A DNA stretch of 64,000 bases from Styela clava (GCF_964204865.1 NC_135263.1:16165426-16229425); one strand, 5' to 3'; shown: positions 46,853-59,947, counted from the stretch's first letter. A program made the numbers and translations. Notes: generated from the letters alone by a model not told the origin.

Positions 46853-49800
46853 ATGCAGGAAGAAAGAGGACTTGAGAGTGACGAACCGTTTGTTACTGAT
46901 ACCTTGTATCAGAATGAATACAAGAGAAAATCACCTCTACCTGTTGTCAGAGCTGTTAGTAGTTCTTTTTGATTTTGAATAAGTGAATATAGTTATTCAT
47001 ACTCAATTTTTATGATGATATTTTTCTCTGATTCAGACACAATCACAACAGAAAATTGAAAAGCCTAAGCTGGGAAGATTTGATGACAAGACAATGAATA
47101 GATTATTTTTCAAAGATCATAAACTATATCGAATACCACAAAGATTTGGAGAATTGCCAACATTTACACATTCATTGCTTTTTCCTGGTAATTTGAATGA
47201 TTAGATAAATATAAAATCATTTGTTTATCCCAAGGTGTTTGTCGTTGAAGAATCAGCAACCAGTTTATTTCTAATTATCATCTTTATTCTGTACCAGGCA
47301 GCATTATTTTTTCTTTTTATCATTTTTATTATAGACAAAGATAATAGCAAAGATAATTTGTTGTCTCGGACACAAGCTGATTATTCATACAAATCTGCAT
47401 GCAAACCATCTTTGATTAAAGCTGCTGAACCCAATATTAAAGTTGGTGAAGGTAATGTTTACAGGATTTACACAAAAATTATACCAACGTATTTGGTTTA
47501 TTAATTAATTCTACTTCATATAAAATTGATCGTTATAACAAGAATAACTTAAAATACTCAATATATGTCAGGTTAATAATAGATTCCAAGCAATTGTATG
47601 TAAGTTGTTTATTTCTTAACACATTTGGGATTTTCTATACCCTAGAATTAGTAAAATGAAATTGATGTTGAAAACCAGGGAAATGTTAGAATATGTTGGA
47701 AATTCAATATATTCAAGACTAATGCCCAAAGCCTGTTTATTATAAACATTTGAAATTTTGTAATCTGTGCAACAAAAGTATAATCAAATACCTAATTGAG
47801 GATTTGAAATTATTCAGAACTAATAGTTTATTATTCTATCCTCTAATATTTTATTTGGGTTAGATGTGCCAGTAATATACACATGTTGTCTTCGTGATAA
47901 GACAAGGCTTTCACTGCTGTCGATATCTTGATCTTCATTTGGACTAGTTAACAAGCAAACAGTTGATTTGCCCTATAATTATTGGTTGTCCTATCTTTTA
48001 AGAAAAATATCAAAATTCATCCTACGAATAATTCAATCCCTTTTTCTGGTGAGATACATTTTACTTAAATCTATTTGTTATTATTCAATTTAGGAGAACA
48101 ATGTCATGAAACAACTCAAAGGGAAAGTTTTAAATTTGTACCAACTTCACAAAAAATCTATGGTCGAAATAACAAAACTCCAGAAAAACTTGTAGCCTTA
48201 CCTAAAATGGAAGCTACCACAAAATATAAATATGATTTTGCAAAGAAGGATAAGTATCCTTCGCCACCTAAACCAGCGATGCCTGCTCCAGATACATTGG
48301 AAATAAGAATGGATAATAGGTGGGTGATAATGTTCGTTAAAAGTAATGACAGGGATGTCCAAAACGAATTGAATATTTGAATACATTCGAAATTCATTAT
48401 ATTTCATATAGTAAACTTTTTGAATTTAGAGATAATTCAGAACATTTTTATTTAAAAATTAGGGATTTTGAGTCGTCTGACAAGCAGATCAAAACATACG
48501 CTATCTCAACTGGTAAGAAACGACGCAGAGAGAACAATGAACTTTGTATTTGTATGTTTTTAAATATGATCAATTGAAGATTTATTAATTTATGTACTTT
48601 GAACATATGAACATTCCCCAATTTAGAATGTATTTGATATTTCATATTCGAAAAGGTTTTCTCAGAATGCCTTCGAAATAGTAAAATATTCGGGTTTTGC
48701 CATCTCTTGGCCAAATGAACCACATTAGAGTTTCATACAAAGCATGATAGGTCTGTATCAGCAAGTATTTTCAAACTTAATTTTTGAAATTGTGTTGTGG
48801 AAGACATGTAATTCTACATCATTGATAGCTTGTGCCATAGCCAGTCAATGAATCTAGCTTCAAGTAGTTAGGGTAACTGAAAGTTTACTTATTCATTTAC
48901 TACTGGAGATGGAAACTCTGTGTGAACTGTATTTAGTTGGTCCAAGTATAAACTTCATATATTTTCAACAAATATATCTACTGATTGAGAAATCATGATA
49001 ATTGCTAAGAAGCTCCTTCTTTTTGATCCAGCTTATTCAACTTAATACTTTTTTGCTGTGGCCAACCCGTATATTTATTTCATTCTAGGACTCTTTATTC
49101 TTGTCTCTCAAAATTCAGGTTGATGATGTTTTAGTTTTATTCCTAATTCCATATCATTGCAGTTTCTTCATTCACATCTTTTTAGGCACAGAATATTTAC
49201 TGAACAAAGAGAACAGTTTCATGGATGGGATGTTAACAAACATAAACGTCCAGATCCGGCAAAAATTAGTGATAACACAGAACATTCTACTGATCCTATG
49301 GCTTCTGAAACTACAATGACAGTAATTAAATATATTTTGAGCCCACACGAAAATTTAATCAATAAAATGGACTTGTCCTATTAAATTATTGCCCGAAGAT
49401 ACGGAAGTGCGTGCTATCTAAACATGATTTATTATAGTATTATCATGAAGCACACAGAGAGCATCAGCCCTAGCTTTTCATTATTATAAATTTGATTCTG
49501 TTTCACAACTTTCGGGTTCGTATAGTCATGTCTAAAATTTCATTTATCTATATCAGGGGTGGCCAACACATCGATCGCGATCGACCGGTCAAGTAGTCAA
49601 TCGTGTCAGATGTTGAGTGAATTTAATAATGTACCCTGAGAAATTGCCTTGAACCAGTTTATTAACAACATGACTGAGTCCACAAAGCCGACTTATTTGT
49701 GAGCGTGTGCAGTTATCTGCATATTCAGTGCTCATTCGCTTTTTTGTATGACCTTATTACCGACCAGTCGATCGCGAGCAATTTTGAAGATTTTAGTCGC

Positions 49801-52527
49801 TCGCGATCGAAAGCAGGTTGGCCACCCCTTATCTATATTGAAATAGCCCGACCCAACAGTCCTACCCAAGTTATTGTTATTGTCAGTCATATTACTTGTT
49901 GAAACTTTATCATGTGTCATTTGATAAAATAAATGGAAAATATTATTCCTATATCAGGCATATTAGGGATAACTATGGTGGAATAGTTTAGTTTGGTTTT
50001 ATTTATTTTGTTTTTATCAATTTTTTTATCGTCTATTGCTGATTAAGGAGTCTAAATAAACTTATACTTAAATACTTCTGTAATGACGGTGTCCAAGGCA
50101 ATACATACCGGTAGTTAATTATTTATTTTCATCAGAATATCTTCAAAAGTTTTATCAATATTGCAACATAGATGGATCATTTATTCCTCCAATTTTGGCT
50201 TTCACGTTATCTGATAAATAGACTAAACTCTTACTTTCATTCTAGAGAGACTATGATGTGAAGCATGTTGAGTCTAGATCACAGCCTGTTCCCAGGCCAG
50301 AAACTAATTCGAAGATTCCAAAAGGAAGATTTCGTGATATGACAATGAATCGAGCTTTCTTCCAAGACTGGGGAACACATCGTAGAATGAGACATGGGGA
50401 TTTTCATGAAGCCTGCAATGAATTGAGAAGATTTGGGAAAGTAAGTGAGAAACTCATTTTTTAATGTTTTTTATTTATTATTTTTCTCCAACTGCCATTA
50501 GAGTATCTGCTACTGTAGCTAATTAAGGTTTTCACTGTTTCGCATGCTCTCTAACGGTTTTTGACGTTTTCTAATTATAGGAAAATAATTATTCTATATT
50601 AAATCTATACTGTAGATGATTTGAATCCTAGTCAAAATGAATCTGAATGACATGTCGAATGTCTGTAATGCCTAAAAATCTTTACATCCTATTTTTTACT
50701 CTGAATGACTCCATAGTTGTTATATACTGGTTGTTCTATGTCATAATCAGCAAGAGGTACTTGAGTTTTAATCTAAAACAATAATGATAGTTGAATAATA
50801 TTAAAGGAATAAAGGGCAAAGGGAACTAATCTGAAATTATTAATGAATGAAAAGATGAAAGAAGATTGCTTATAGATGTTGTAAAAAAACTGCATCGTGC
50901 AAATATATAATTGTAATATCGAATAATAAGCGAAAACAAATAACTAGCTAACTAATCCCATACCCGGCGTGGACTGGTAACCAGACGAAGGTTCGGCCTA
51001 TGATTAAGCCGTCCTAACGGCTATCCACAAAGGAATAAATATGTAAATCCTAATATAATACTATCAATCATTTGTTGTCAGATTCATTGAGTGTCTCCAA
51101 TGAAATATTGAGGATGTAGAAAGATCAGTTTGAATGCTACTTGCAGTTTAGCTGGCATATTTTCTCCAGGTAGTCAAGGCCGTTTGACAGTCAGATAATG
51201 TAAACGAAAACCTCTAGAATTGTTTGAATGATTTTTTTTCTTAGAAACGAGTGTACTGTATCAGGATTAGGGGGAGTTTAATATGGGCAATTGAAAAGAA
51301 TAAGGTAAATTGTAATTGTTGAAGTTTCACATGCTTCTGTGTTTAAAATTTATATACAGTATATATATTTATATTTATTGAAAGAGACAGTAGCAGTTAT
51401 GAAAGTTGATTTACGGATGAAGATTATTTGATAATTTTCTTTTTCATATTGCTTGTATATCAAGGCTAGTGTATTTGAGGCTGGAAAACACATTTTACAT
51501 AGGCATTTCATTTTTTTAAATATCATGGTATTTAGATAGGTGCATGTTCAAAATATTAAAAATGAATTTTTGAATAAGTATGGTATATTAACAATGTTTT
51601 TGAATGTAGTTATTATGATAAATAATAATATTTTTATAATTTTAAGTTTCAAAGGATTAATGCAACTCCTTTGTGTGGTACAACGCATGCAACATTTGTG
51701 AAGAAGGTTGGACGTCCAAGGACTTCGATGAAGCCTGATTACTCGACCATTGATACTACACAGGAGAATGATTTTAACACAGTCACTCAAATGGCATACA
51801 AGTAAGTGTTGTGGACTAGAAACTCGGACTCAAACAGCTTGGTTAGGTTAAAATTTATAGAATGTGCCATATAAATCTTTTAACTTTAAGTTGGGTTGCG
51901 CGAGACTAACTTCCTATCTTCCCTCTATGCTATTATGATAGTGGATGCGTATACTGCAAGGATGCTGTAGCTGGAATAAACATGACTACTATATCCAATT
52001 AAAGAGTCCAGCTGCACGCTAACACAAATTTATTTCTGTTACAGAAATACATTTGTGTTAGTGTGCAGCTGGACTCTTTAATTGGATATAAATCTTTTAA
52101 CCTTATTTTTTAGTATAGGACATTTTATGAGGCATTCTATATGTAAATAATCACTATTATGAGTCTATTTTAATTAAATATTCTGACATTTCAGATAAAA
52201 ATAGAACATACTTTCAAATGATTCCAGTACTATTCAGTTTACCGAATGTTTTGACATTTTCTAATCAAGGATTTTTTCTATATTGCATGTTTACTCCTGT
52301 TGTAAAACACAAGCCCTCAGTAATTAGATTATTGGGAAAATAATACGACTTGTAATTTTTATACATAAATAAATCTCTTTTCAATCATTCTATTTTTACA
52401 TCCCCTATTTATATATCTAAAATCTATACCAGGAGTTTTTGTGTATTTGCATTTTATTTATTTTTTTTCTTCCAGGTATCCACCAGCATCTGCATATGTG
52501 CCAGAGGATTTCGTAGTGAAATGTTAG
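46853..52527 (+). CDS. 377-residue protein with duplicated TMNR-x-FF motif, axonemal-type candidate
   Basis: Exons 46853-46954, 47037-47187, 47335-47451, 48094-48319, 49186-49321, 50246-50440, 51647-51801 and 52476-52527 keep phase throughout. The protein is soluble, basic, rich in P/K/Y, without membrane helices. Two stretches are clearly related: GRFDDKTMNRLFFKDHKLYR (exon 2) and GRFRDMTMNRAFFQDWGTHR (exon 6), the second followed by RMRHGDFHEACNELRRFGK. A third, weaker echo is QREQFHGWDVNKHKRP. The end is a short YPPASAYVPEDF tail. I do not recognise the family with certainty. The composition and spaced aromatic/basic motifs resemble sperm/cilia microtubule-associated proteins, so that is my guess. 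The start ATG overlaps an ATGCAG that could also be an acceptor. The first intron uses the less common donor GTTAGT. A MITE lies in intron 5. Confidence 0.8.
49554..49830. mobile_element. hAT MITE in intron 5 of the TMNR-motif gene
   Basis: A perfect 8-bp duplication ATCTATAT (49546-49553, 49831-49838) brackets a 277-bp element starting CAGGGGTGGCCAAC and ending GTTGGCCACCCCTT. Subterminal TCGATCGCGATCGA-like palindromes occur at both ends. Confidence 0.95.
50955..51055 (+). mobile_element. SINE 3' fragment
   Basis: GGTAACCAGACGAAGGTTCG through AAATATGTAAATCCTAATAT matches the 3' body and tail of the SINE copies at 39183 and 58693 (same strand as the latter). The tRNA-like head is missing. 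Confidence 0.75.
51991..52089. mobile_element. Near-perfect 99-bp foldback MITE
   Basis: Two 49-base arms with only two mismatches meet at 52040. The outer end is ATATCCAATTAAAGAGTCCA and its reverse complement closes the element. A diverged half copy is at 40129. It lies in the last intron of the TMNR-motif gene and would form a strong hairpin in RNA. Confidence 0.9.
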
Positions 52528-54954
52528 ACACTCAGTGTACATTTAGAATTTTTATAATTGTGATTTCTGTGTCATTTCGCTGTAATTCCAATTTACCTAA
52601 ACTTTCTTTTAATTCCAATTTACCTATTTCAAAACATAATTGTATCTTTTCCCTTTCCCAGTTTTGTTATATGATATGCTGATTGAATGAGTGAATATCG
52701 GATAGATTCTAGTTTTTCTAAAACTCATAAATAAAGTGGGTGTGTCATGTACAATCGCCAATTTAAAAGTTAAATTGTATTAATTTAAGATGGTTTGAAA
52801 CAGGCATTTATGAATATGCTAGAGTTGCAGTGCCATATAAACTTTTCTATGTTATGTTATTCTAGTTAGGACGCATTGTTTTTATCTTTTGAGTGGATGC
52901 GATATTATATATGGAAATTATTACGTACTAGTTGAAATTGTATTTTTTGTTGCCAAAATTGTTGATCACTGTCTTATTTTTGTCTAGTTTATTAGAACTA
53001 TTTTCCAGAGATTTTTTTATCGCCCTGCCTTGTATTAAAAAAAAGTGTTTGAATTTATATGATATTGGAATTATTCCATATGGGGTCAGAAGTTATCACG
53101 ATTCCGCCCGGATATTCTACATTAAATGAGATATTTACGAATGGTTCTAAGCGTTAAGAACTATTGCCAGTCTCGCCACACGATGCTCGAGGATGATAGC
53201 GTTCGATAGGTTTGCAATTAGCCGCTGGTTACAAACTATTTTTATAATGGTTATTATGAAAATATACTACCAAATATATATTACTATAGCTGTAAACGCA
53301 CAAAGAATTCCTGTCCATTTCAATGATAGTATCCTTGTAAACAACAAAGTTTTTCATTGTCGTAATTCAAACGGAAAATCGTGAATATTTAAACACTTCT
53401 CTAGGTCTGATTTTCATGACGATCCGAGCTTAGCTCGAGAACTAGATATCTATCGGAACCCAAGATTCTTAAAATTTTTTGGTTGACAAAAAAAAATCCT
53501 ATAAACAGATAATTCGGGCGTGAAAAATATTTGAATCACTTTCGCATCTATCTTTGTTCAATATGTATGGTTATTACACGTTCGGTGCCATCAATGACAT
53601 TAAACATTAATGTCATTGGTGCCATCTTCATGAGTTCATTTCGTACTGATTTCGCGTTATTGACTTATAATATATACTTTTTGAAAAGTCAGAAACATAG
53701 CGGTTAATTTGGTGAATCTTAAGCGGCGTGGAACTTTGATAAATCAAATATTGTCCACATACCGTGACGCCGCATTTATTTTACTTACACTTTGTCATTT
53801 ATATTCATTGGCTTGTTTATCATTGTGAAAGAATAAGCATTCTCAATTGTTTCAAATTTTCTAGTTGTAAATAGTCAATTATGTCGCCTATACGCCCTAA
53901 TAGAGCGAAAAATTGAAAAAAATATTGTATATGCTAAAAGGAACGAAATGTCCAAGACATAGGCCTTGTTCCTTGGGCGGGGTGCGATTCAGATACGCCG
54001 GGTCTTGAAAACAAGTTTTATGTAAGATAGTGAGGCGGAATATAAGTAACAAGGAACTTTCGCCAATAAAGTAATCGAATTGGATAAGAACAATTGAATC
54101 AAAAATATGAGAAGCGCCGAATATTTTATTCATGATTATTGCTAAATCAAAGTTTTTTATTCGTGCGCGACAGAACAAGATTGAAATTTAGTTACGACAA
54201 AACCTCCTAAATAACGGAGTCAGAGGTAATGTTGAGAATAATAAGAATCGCAACAGTGTCTGCATATTTGAGTTGGGAATGGTGTGTATTTGCGACTCTC
54301 ATTCAGTGGGAGGATTTGTCAGATGAAGGCTAGACAAATATAGGTGCTGTTTTCTAGATATACAGATATTTTTCATATGAAAAAGGGTAAAAATATCGAT
54401 AGGATCATGCAAAAATAGATCTATTGCAATGACTTTTAATCAGTCTATAAATAATTCTAATGAGGTTTCGACTAACCCATTTACTAATGAATAAAATTTT
54501 ACTGATTAATAAAATTATCATTCCAATTTTTTAAATAAAGAGATATACGAAATAGAAAACTTCAAAAATGGTAATAAATGTATATATATAGTTCTCAGAT
54601 TCGTTGATGTATAAATAAATAATATTCTTATTTCATTATTATTTTCAAAAATGAAGGCATTCTTAGCGTACAAACTGTTTAGGTAATAGGTGCTTCAATT
54701 TGTTTTGATTTTATATATTAAAATGGTTAAGTCTTTTAAATAGAGAAAAAAAAATTTCGACTTATTCAATTTTTTTAAGTTTTAAACAGTAAGTATTTGG
54801 AACAAGAATAATTAAACTGAATAAGAAAATGAAACAAAATATTATATTTGAAGTTGTGACAAGGTTAAATAATGTATCACGCCTTTAAAGCTTAAAAATG
54901 AATTTCAATGTCAAAACCCGTATGCATTTTGAGGCGACAGGGCTGCCAAGCCTA
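52528..54954. other. Intergenic, no gene seen
   Basis: 3' UTR of the TMNR-motif gene (AATAAA near 52728), then AT-rich DNA. Short frames (for example 53897-54178, minus) have no domain and no splice support. Confidence 0.45.
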
Positions 54955-54962
54955 TAATAGGT

Positions 54963-56207
54963 CAATGGTTCCCAAACTTTTTTAATATTGTTATCCCTGA
55001 ATCAAATTTTCAAACGCTCAATTTTTCCCTCTCTTGAAATTTATCAAAATTGGGAGCAACTTTAATCCAAGAATGCATAAACACAACAACAACGTCCTGA
55101 ATTAATCTAGGTGGGAAGGGTGTTACTGTTGTCAATCACAAGATTTTTGCAGATAATCCTACTTCACAGCAGTAAGTTGAAGGACATTGAATCAAAAATG
55201 TTAATGCCTTCTTGGAAAGTATTAGATTTCGTGTTAGCGGCCTTCTCAATACAACACAATTTTATTCCGATTTTTCGTCTACAACACAGAAAAAAACACA
55301 GACAAGGGCAAAGATCGGGAAAATGGGCAAAACCTATAGAAGGTTTATAACGAACGCTGTGACCAGCGTCTGTGTTCATTCACTCACACTCACACAAGTG
55401 AGAACACATCACGACAATCATACCAGAAAAAATTAATGAACAGAGTACATGATCACGAGAAAATAAATTTCACGGCGAAGCTTACTTGTAATGCTGTAAA
55501 TAGTTTCGATGAGCAAAGTCGTGAAAAATACAAAAACCTTTAGAAGTTATGTGACGGTACCTGTGCCGAAATGCGAATACCAATAATACCAATTAATTGA
55601 TTAGCTGCTGTTTTTTTGTAAACAAATAAAGCTAAAAAGTAAACAACAAACATAAATACACGAAAAACTAGTTTCGGGCGTTGCTTCTTATGTTATAAAA
55701 TTGGTTAGAATTCGTAAAAATTGGAGTAAATGTTTTTAGTCTTTGCAACGTCCAACATTTCGGAAGTTGCTGTCTTGAGCAGTGGTCGGCAACCTTTTCA
55801 AAGTGAAGGACCGGTATATCGGTATATCCTGATCAAAATTTTGGCGGACCACCTTCATACAAATGAACTATATAAGCTTATGCAATAAAGTACACGCACA
55901 AAGTCAACAACTTGATATTTAACGATAATACTATCGCCTATTGCACCTTCCAAATATGCTAAACTCGCACCAGCTTAGCATTTTAGCCTACGACCTACAA
56001 CATGACGTAAAGCGAAGCATTGTTAACTTACCGTGCTAAAAACGATATTTTGACGTAACTATGCCCAATTACTACCTGCAAAATATGCACATCTAACTTT
56101 TTCACAAACGAAAAAGACGAGAATTCCAAAAGAAATTGTTGCGTTGGCGATGGTCTGAATTACCCCCAAAAATTTCCAAATTACTGCGGGAAGTTTGGGA
56201 ACTACTG
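54963..56207. mobile_element. Old hAT-like element with a second end inside
   Basis: Inverted ends CAATGGTTCCCAAAC (left) and GTTTGGGAACTACTG (right). Flanks TAATAGGT and CTATAGGT match at 6 of 8 positions. Near 55783 a further hAT-style left end, CAGTGGTCGGCAACC, suggests a nested or truncated insertion of another family. No transposase frame is visible. Confidence 0.6.
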
Positions 56208-56215
56208 CTATAGGT

Positions 56216-56976
56216 AAATCAAATAGAACAATACCGAAAAACAATTGGGAGAACGCGGGGAAGAATAATAGTGGCTAATAGTTAAATGCAGCGATCAAAA
56301 TGCCGTTGGATAAGTAGTCAATTGGGAATGAAATGCCGAAACTTATATAAAAAACGCAATTGAAGAAATGTGCTTGACATGCCCATAAGTATGAACCATT
56401 TTAAATTACGTTTTACGTAGTAAAGTTCAGTTTCACTTTATTTCTGAAAATGCTTTTAGATTCTTTTTGCCGTGCTTAATTTTTGTATTTTTATGTAATA
56501 TGTTAAAACTATTCAACTTATTTTGAATTTTACAAGGGTTACTCGACATCAACTTTTGCCAATAGCGTATTGGATTTGATTTTAAAATTCTAAATTGTTT
56601 TGTTGGGACGTGTTCTTGTATTTTTATATTGATATAAGCAAATTTTACGAGCAAATAAATATTCAGTATCTAATATTTTGTAGCAATAACAATATTTTTA
56701 TGAATAAATTTCAATAAGGGTACTTGTTTTCAAATCCCACAAAAATATCTTGAGCCAGTTCTAATTCATAGAATATAAAAATGAAAAAGTGGTAACATAT
56801 TTTTGAATTTAAAAATTTGTCAATTCTCCATTGTTTTGTATAGACCAACAAGATATTGGTAGTCCAGTACGTCAATCGGAGTAAATAAAAACATTTGTAT
56901 ATGGCGGTTTAACAGCCCAAGTATAGCTAGGATATATTCTCAAGATATACAACTATCTTCGAAGAATATCAACGTC
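56216..56976. other. Region upstream of the first G-alpha exon
   Basis: AT-rich and without genes. The promoter and 5' UTR of the first G-alpha exon should lie here, but no clear core element can be named. Confidence 0.4.
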
Positions 56977-57109
56977 ATGGCTGAAGTTATAGACTTTTGC
57001 TGCATGAGTTCAGAAGAGAGGCGAAAAATACGAGTTCACAAAAAAATTGATCGAATGATAAAATTGAAAAAATTGGATGTTAAAAGAGAAAAGAAACTTC
57101 TACTTTTGG
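56977..57109 (+). CDS. G-protein alpha subunit (Gq-like), first exon A
   Basis: Encodes the N-terminal helix of a heterotrimeric G-protein alpha subunit, which binds beta-gamma and the membrane. The start MAEVIDFCCMSSEERRKI has the Cys-Cys pair that is palmitoylated in Gq-class subunits and lacks the N-myristoylation glycine of Gi-type subunits. It ends EKKLLLLG, the strand before the P-loop GxGESGKS, and is cut by a GTGAGT donor in phase 1, as I recall for vertebrate G-alpha genes. The next exon is not visible in the remaining 6.9 kb. Exon B at 57802 has the same architecture, donor and phase. Confidence 0.85.
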
Positions 57110-57801
57110 GTGAGTGTCTTATCTTTGATAAACTGTAAAATTAACATATTTGGATCGTGCACATTAACATGCAGTAGAATAGTGCTGGCGGTATTGTTGA
57201 TTTTTAAAAGAAAAAATGCGTTTGAAATATTATGCGTTTACTTGTTATTTGACATAGTAGTTTCGCCGACGGCTGTGTAGGGTTGATGCAGGGTATATAA
57301 AAATACTGAATCGGTTAACTTAACGTCTTTTTAAAGCTGGGAGTAAATCGTATCTAGTTTTTTCAGCCCGTGTATCATAACGTACCTAATAATTCTGCTT
57401 TTAACTCTCCATTTAGTTATTATTAGCTTATCAAAACAGAATCTATAAATTTATCTGTAGAACATATGGCATAGTGATTGAAACAACTTGTGAAAAGTAC
57501 AAAGCATCGACGTCGTTCTTCCTGCTTTTTAAAAATTATTCGAGCAAACTTTGACAGTACATCACGTGACTTCCGCTAATGCATGGTTATGTTCCTTTTA
57601 CATATATGGTAGATTATAGTTAAAAATAGGCTCTGACCAAACTATCATATGTGCTCGCTAACAATGTCGATTTGATGTGCGGCTTGCTCTACAGCCATAT
57701 AACGAAGGCATTGGGGTTTGTCCAGTGTATGTTGAGTGAAACCATCATTATTCAGAGAGCAGTGACGGATTGAGCTCAGTTTTGAAATACGATACGAAAT
57801 T

Positions 57802-57931
57802 ATGGCACTCTTGCAATATTGTTGTCTTAGTGAAGAGGAAAGGCATAAAATAAGAGTCAACCGAGAAATTGACAGAATGATAAAAATAAAGAAATTAGAG
57901 GCGAAGAAGGAAAAGAAACTATTACTACTGG
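57802..57931 (+). CDS. G-protein alpha subunit (Gq-like), first exon B
   Basis: A second G-alpha N-terminal exon: MALLQYCCLSEEERHKIRVN through EKKLLLLG, again ending in phase 1 at GTGAGT. It is about 60-65% identical in protein to exon A and one residue shorter. Both donors are followed by GTGAGTGTCT. The two exons are 825 bp apart (start to start) with no G-alpha body between them, so they are probably alternative first exons of one gene whose shared exons lie beyond the right edge. Two separate genes sharing this spot would need exon A's body to be lost. It is closer to vertebrate Gq (CCLSEE) than exon A. Confidence 0.86.
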
Positions 57932-58495
57932 GTGAGTGTCTCAGAATTTATTTGCACCAGCATGCAAATGTTTAATTTAGTATTGAATGCCTAGAAGATT
58001 GTGTTTTCAGTTTTATTACTTAATTGCAGTGTACAATGCAGATCTGATGCTAAGTCAATGATGCAGTAATAAAACTTTTTAGATGCTAAAATCCTAAATC
58101 TATTTTTGTGTTTACCAAATTATATTATACACACTCGCGTCGTTTACCAACGGCCCTGATATATGCTATATATAGTGAAGTGTACAGGAAAATCAGTGTG
58201 GATCTATATAACGAGTTCGACGAATTTTAGCTTATTATCAACCTATGCAATTTGGGAAAAATAGGCTTAAGAAAATTGATCATTAATAATATTTAAGTGC
58301 GTTAGATTTTATCAAGAAATATTGATCATTATGACTATGTTGCAGAATTGTGCCGATTTTTCTAACGAAATAAAGTGGAGAGACGACGTGCTATTCTAAT
58401 GAAGTATTACATTTTCTTAGCAGCAAACCTCTCTTGAAAAAGATAACAAATAAATATACGAAGGGAAGGGAAATCGCGAAATACCAATCATGGTT
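57932..58495 (+). other. Start of the long G-alpha intron 1
   Basis: No exon, P-loop coding sequence or repeat boundary is seen before the hAT element at 58504. Confidence 0.5.
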
Positions 58496-58503
58496 TTCTA
58501 GGT

Positions 58504-59939
58504 CAGTGGTTCCCAACCTTTCTACCCTGGCGTACCGGTAAAATTAATTAAATGTACTCGAGGACCGAGAAAAATTAAAACGAACGGAACAAAGAAGAAT
58601 AACATATATTTGCGTAATATAATGCAATGTCGGGCACTCAATATGCTTCTACACAAAAAAGGCACTCTTAAAAACATTTCACACGTAGAAATGGCGCGGC
58701 GGTGTGGCTCAACGGGCTAAGCGTTAAGAATACGCTCGCCACCGCACTTCTAATTACTCTGCATGGGTTCGCAGGTTCGAATCCCATGCAGGGATGGTTA
58801 TGTGCGAGACTTGGAAATACCCGACTTGGAAAGGTAACCGGACGAGAGGCCGTGGTTCGCCATATGGATAAGCCGTCTTATCGGATTTCCTCTCCCCGTG
58901 ATAAATATGTAAATCCTTCCTAATGCGCCGGCTAAAAATTGAAATGGGTGAAACGTAAAATAATACCATATATTTGCGCAATGAAATGCAGTGCTGGGCA
59001 CCCATTATGCGTAAGAAAGGCACGCATAAAACATCTCACATAAAAAACATGTACATGCCAAATCATGTACAAACAAAATTAACTCAAGTAAGCAACTGTT
59101 TCGTTTCCAATATAGGATTGCAAACAAGACCTCAACGGAAGTTTCTGCAACACTAGCTCTGTAGCGGCGTGCAGCCGTTTTCTTTGCTTCGTTATAATTA
59201 AAGCCAGTGATGGAAATGTTTTTTCGCATAACGCAGTAACTGGTTGAAAATACGGACAACAGTTTGATTGCTCGACTACTTAGCGATGGTATACGTTATC
59301 AAGAGATATCCAAAATTATGACAGTGGTTCTTTTTTAAATCTGGACTCTAAAGTAGAATCACAATTTTAATCAAGCTTTTTATTTTTCATCGGGTTCATC
59401 ATATTAATCTCCCTGCAGTTGATCGACGCCTCAAACGAAATGAATTTACATTACAATGACAAAGTTGTTGGTAACTTGGCACCAGGTTAAGAATCGTACC
59501 GTGTCTGCTCAAAATACTGGAAAATATCTCTGTGGCCCATGCTTTTTTGCGCGTCTCGTGACCACCTGCAGGGTCGCAACAAGTTCATATCTTACTGGAA
59601 TATTATACTGTTCACTGTTTTCTGGTTTAAACAAAGAAATATGCATAACGTTATATATGGATGGTCATATTAATCAGAAAAAGCACGCAGAACAGAAAAA
59701 ATACGCGTGCCGATTTTTAGGCTTCTGAATCTTGCGGGTTTTGAAGAAGGGCATTCGCGGTGAATTGGAGCCGTAAAAGCAAAAAGTGTGAGTACTCGGC
59801 GCCAAGGTGTCGCGAAAGATGTCGCAATATGACGGCGGAAGAAAAATTGCGCATTAATTGCAACTATTGCAACCGTCTTCGGTAAAGCGATTAAGACGGC
59901 AAAAAAAGGAAACAACAAGAACACGGTTGGGGACCACTA
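58504..59939. mobile_element. hAT-like element carrying a SINE
   Basis: A perfect 8-bp duplication TTCTAGGT (58496-58503, 59940-59947) brackets ends CAGTGGTTCCCAACC and GGTTGGGGACCACTA. The 1436 bp include a SINE at 58693-58922. Sequence on both sides of the SINE (about 58565-58690 and 58925-59045) is a diverged direct repeat containing CATATATTTGCG. No transposase frame is seen. Confidence 0.93.
58693..58922 (+). mobile_element. tRNA-derived SINE (internally shortened)
   Basis: Head with box A TGGCTCAACGG and box B GGTTCGAATCC, then GGTAACCGGACGAGAGGCCG and the tail GATAAATATGTAAATCCTTC. Compared with 39183-39525 it lacks about 110 bp between the head and the GACTTGGAAAGGTAACC body. The good tRNA promoter boxes would suit RNA polymerase III. 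Confidence 0.9.
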
Positions 59940-59947
59940 TTCTAGGT

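Noticed and set aside
45647..46954. Fusing the 87-aa gene with the downstream TMNR-motif gene
   Set aside because: The first ends in a stop, its exon phase (2) does not fit the phase-0 start of the next, and each has a plausible ATG.
58693..58800. A tRNA gene
   Set aside because: Box A and B are present but the same head continues into a repeated body and tail elsewhere in the window, so it is a SINE.
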